Positions 4,837-6,274 of a stretch of 6,274 nt of DNA are shown here, in pieces. The notes beneath the pieces were generated by a model. It did not search any database. It saw only the letters and a list, made by a program, of their open reading frames with translations, and had not been told where the DNA came from. The stretch is from Actinomycetes bacterium (GTDB lineage: Bacteria; Actinomycetota; Acidimicrobiia; Acidimicrobiales; Acidimicrobiaceae). The first letter of the stretch is position 1. Every line of letters begins with the position of its first letter. The position numbers were made by a program, and so were the translations under genes. Location of the stretch: NCBI GenBank assembly GCA_021819025.1, contig JAKASN010000126.1:1-6274 (forward strand), written 5' to 3'.

Positions 4837-6274
4837 ATGTTGCCTTTGGATCAGCCTCGCTCGGGACCAGAGCGTTACCGGGAACTCTTCGAATTCCTCG
4901 CTAGCGAGACAGGTGCCCCTGTCTCGCCAATCTCTCTCGAAATTGGCGAAGAAGTGCCGCAGTGGAGCCCGAATCGACAAAACCCTTTCGCGGATACCAC
5001 TTCGCAGTCCGTGCGCGAGGGAACCGCTGCCGATCTCTACTGCAGCGCCGTCAACTCGGGGCAGATTGAAAATTTAATCTCGCGCACCCTAATGCACCGC
5101 GCCACCTCCAAGAAGTTACTCGCTGTGGTCTCGGGCATCGCGACCGGCCGAAGCATCGCTCGGCAGATTGCCGAGCTTGATCCCTTGATCACTCTCGCCA
5201 CATTGGGCGAGATCCGATCCCCCAAAGCCGCGGCGGTGCTTTCAGCCCGAGCTGATCTCGTGATAACCACCCCCGAACTCCTCCACCGCCTCGTCATTCC
5301 TGACAGTTATCACTTCGCGCCGCTTCTTGAGCAACTCGCCGAAGTCATGCTCTGGGACTTGACCTCTTTTCGGGGGATCCTGGGGTCGCACCTCCACCAT
5401 CTCTTGCGAAGGCTCGAAGCGGTACTGAGCGTAAATCGAAGCAGCATTCAATACTCGGCCACCGCGACCGAACTAGGCCATGCTGGCGAATTCTTTGATG
5501 AACTTCTCGGGGTCTCGCCTCGGGTGATCCCCCTGGCACGGGAACATCCCACCAAAATCGAAGTGGTCATGGTTGATCCTTCTTCGTCTCGGTGGCGGCA
5601 AGCTCCCGCTACCATTGCGGCGCGAATCGCCGCCAAGGCCGCCGGGGACGGCTTTTGCGTTCTTGTCATCACCCAGTCACGCCTCCAGGCGGAGCTGATC
5701 TCCCTCTATGTGCAAGAGCGCGCCCCCGAATCCATCACGGGTGCGGTATTGAGCTATCGAGGTGGGTACCTCGGGTCGACGCGCTCTGAAATCGAGTCGG
5801 AGATCTCGGCGGGAAGATCTTCAGTCGTGGTCGCCACCTCCGCACTTAGCGAAGACCAGGGAGATTTCGAGGTGGTGGTGGTCGTCGGTTTTCCAGGCAT
5901 GCTCAGCCGCTTCCGGCGTGAAATCGGGAGGATTACCGCCAGCCAGGGAGCGGCGGTCTTGGTAGCCGAGGAAGACCTCCTCGACTCATGGATCGTCGCC
6001 AATTCGCAAGATATCGCCACCCGTCCCAACGAGGTTGCCGCGATAAACCCTTGGAACCCTGAGGTGCTCCGTTACCAGCTTCTTTGTGCGAGCTCGGAAA
6101 GTTGCGTCGAGCCAGAGCTATACGCGCGCGGAGACCCTGAGACAGCAAAGCTGGTGCGTGAAGAACTCGAGTATCTCAGAGAGGAGAAAAAGGTCGTCTT
6201 GACTGAGGCGGGTTACCTCTACACCGGCTCAGTGATGCCCCAGTCCCAGCGCGGCCTTAGGGGCGATCAACACC
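4837..6274 (+). CDS. MrfA/YprA/Rv3649-like SF2 helicase homologue with degenerate ATPase motifs, 3' end outside the window
   Basis: The frame is open from the ATG at 4837 (in-frame TAA at 4831) through 479 complete codons to the edge. The ribosome binding site is poor (AGG at 4826-4828). The order of segments follows the MrfA/YprA group of DNA helicases: T-T-P-E-L-L-H (144-150, motif Ib region), F-R-G-I-L-G-S-H (178-185, after the DEAH box), Y-S-A-T-A (206-210, motif III), Q-S-R-L-Q-A-E-L (280-287, motif IV region), S-Y-R-G-G-Y-L (306-312), V-V-V-G-F-P-G (348-354), then N-P-x-V-L-R-x-x-L-L-C-A (407-418) and a winged-helix-like L-T-x-A-G-x-L-Y. Residues that normally drive ATP hydrolysis are missing: G-x-x-x-G-K-S appears as A-V-N-S-G-Q-I (71-77), DEAH as W-D-L-T (173-176), E-L-G-I-D-I-G of motif V as S-E-D-Q-G-D-F (338-344), and Q-x-x-G-R-x-G-R ends I-G-R-I-T-A (363-368). 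It may bind DNA or a partner without unwinding. A decaying paralogue is the alternative. Any C-terminal Cys cluster lies outside. Confidence 0.82.
   Translation, partial: MLPLDQPRSGPERYRELFEFLASETGAPVSPISLEIGEEVPQWSPNRQNPFADTTSQSVREGTAADLYCSAVNSGQIENLISRTLMHRATSKKLLAVVSGIATGRSIARQIAELDPLITLATLGEIRSPKAAAVLSARADLVITTPELLHRLVIPDSYHFAPLLEQLAEVMLWDLTSFRGILGSHLHHLLRRLEAVLSVNRSSIQYSATATELGHAGEFFDELLGVSPRVIPLAREHPTKIEVVMVDPSSSRWRQAPATIAARIAAKAAGDGFCVLVITQSRLQAELISLYVQERAPESITGAVLSYRGGYLGSTRSEIESEISAGRSSVVVATSALSEDQGDFEVVVVVGFPGMLSRFRREIGRITASQGAAVLVAEEDLLDSWIVANSQDIATRPNEVAAINPWNPEVLRYQLLCASSESCVEPELYARGDPETAKLVREELEYLREEKKVVLTEAGYLYTGSVMPQSQRGLRGDQH

Noticed and set aside
1..6274. Insertion sequence, CRISPR array, tRNA, rRNA or attachment site
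   Set aside because: No transposase or integrase motif, terminal inverted repeats, regularly spaced repeats, T-arm signature or rRNA core was found on either strand.

Overview
The window looks like a piece of a moderately GC-rich bacterial chromosome. An actinobacterial host, possibly an Acidimicrobiia-type one, is my best guess. It rests on the style of the TetR_C regulator with a DHA2 exporter, on the Rv3649-like architecture of the helicase-related protein, and on GC-leaning third codon positions. No sequence feature fixes the taxon.

Layout: (1) Positions 1-562 contain no confident gene. An open frame leaves the left edge on the minus strand (1-153) and may be the start of a small protein with a Cys-x2-Cys pair, but the plus strand is also open there. 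(2) Positions 563-2786 form a textbook divergent resistance module: a TetR-family repressor on the minus strand and a 485-residue DHA2-type MFS drug exporter on the plus strand. They are separated by only 67 bases, which hold a good promoter (TTGAAA, 17 bp, TACTAT) and a perfect 28-bp palindrome lying over its -10 element and predicted start point. The expected circuit is drug-relieved repression of the exporter. (3) Positions 2787-3293 hold a plausible rho-independent terminator for the exporter and several inverted repeats, but no convincing gene. (4) Positions 3294-4175 encode a 293-residue soluble acidic protein that I do not recognise, with a good ribosome binding site. (5) Positions 4176-4836 are 661 bases without a convincing gene but with several short strong hairpins, the first of which may end transcription of the unknown gene.

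(6) From 4837 to the right edge runs one uninterrupted frame of 479 complete codons. By motif order and flanking residues it matches the MrfA/YprA/Rv3649 group of superfamily 2 DNA helicases, yet the residues needed for ATP binding and hydrolysis appear replaced at Walker A, the DEAH box, motif V and the arginine finger. Because the frame is intact and several neighbouring family signatures survive, it reads as a candidate pseudo-helicase rather than a decayed gene. This is the most interesting object in the window.

The repressor and exporter clearly work together. No functional link between them and the unknown protein or the helicase-like protein can be read from the sequence.
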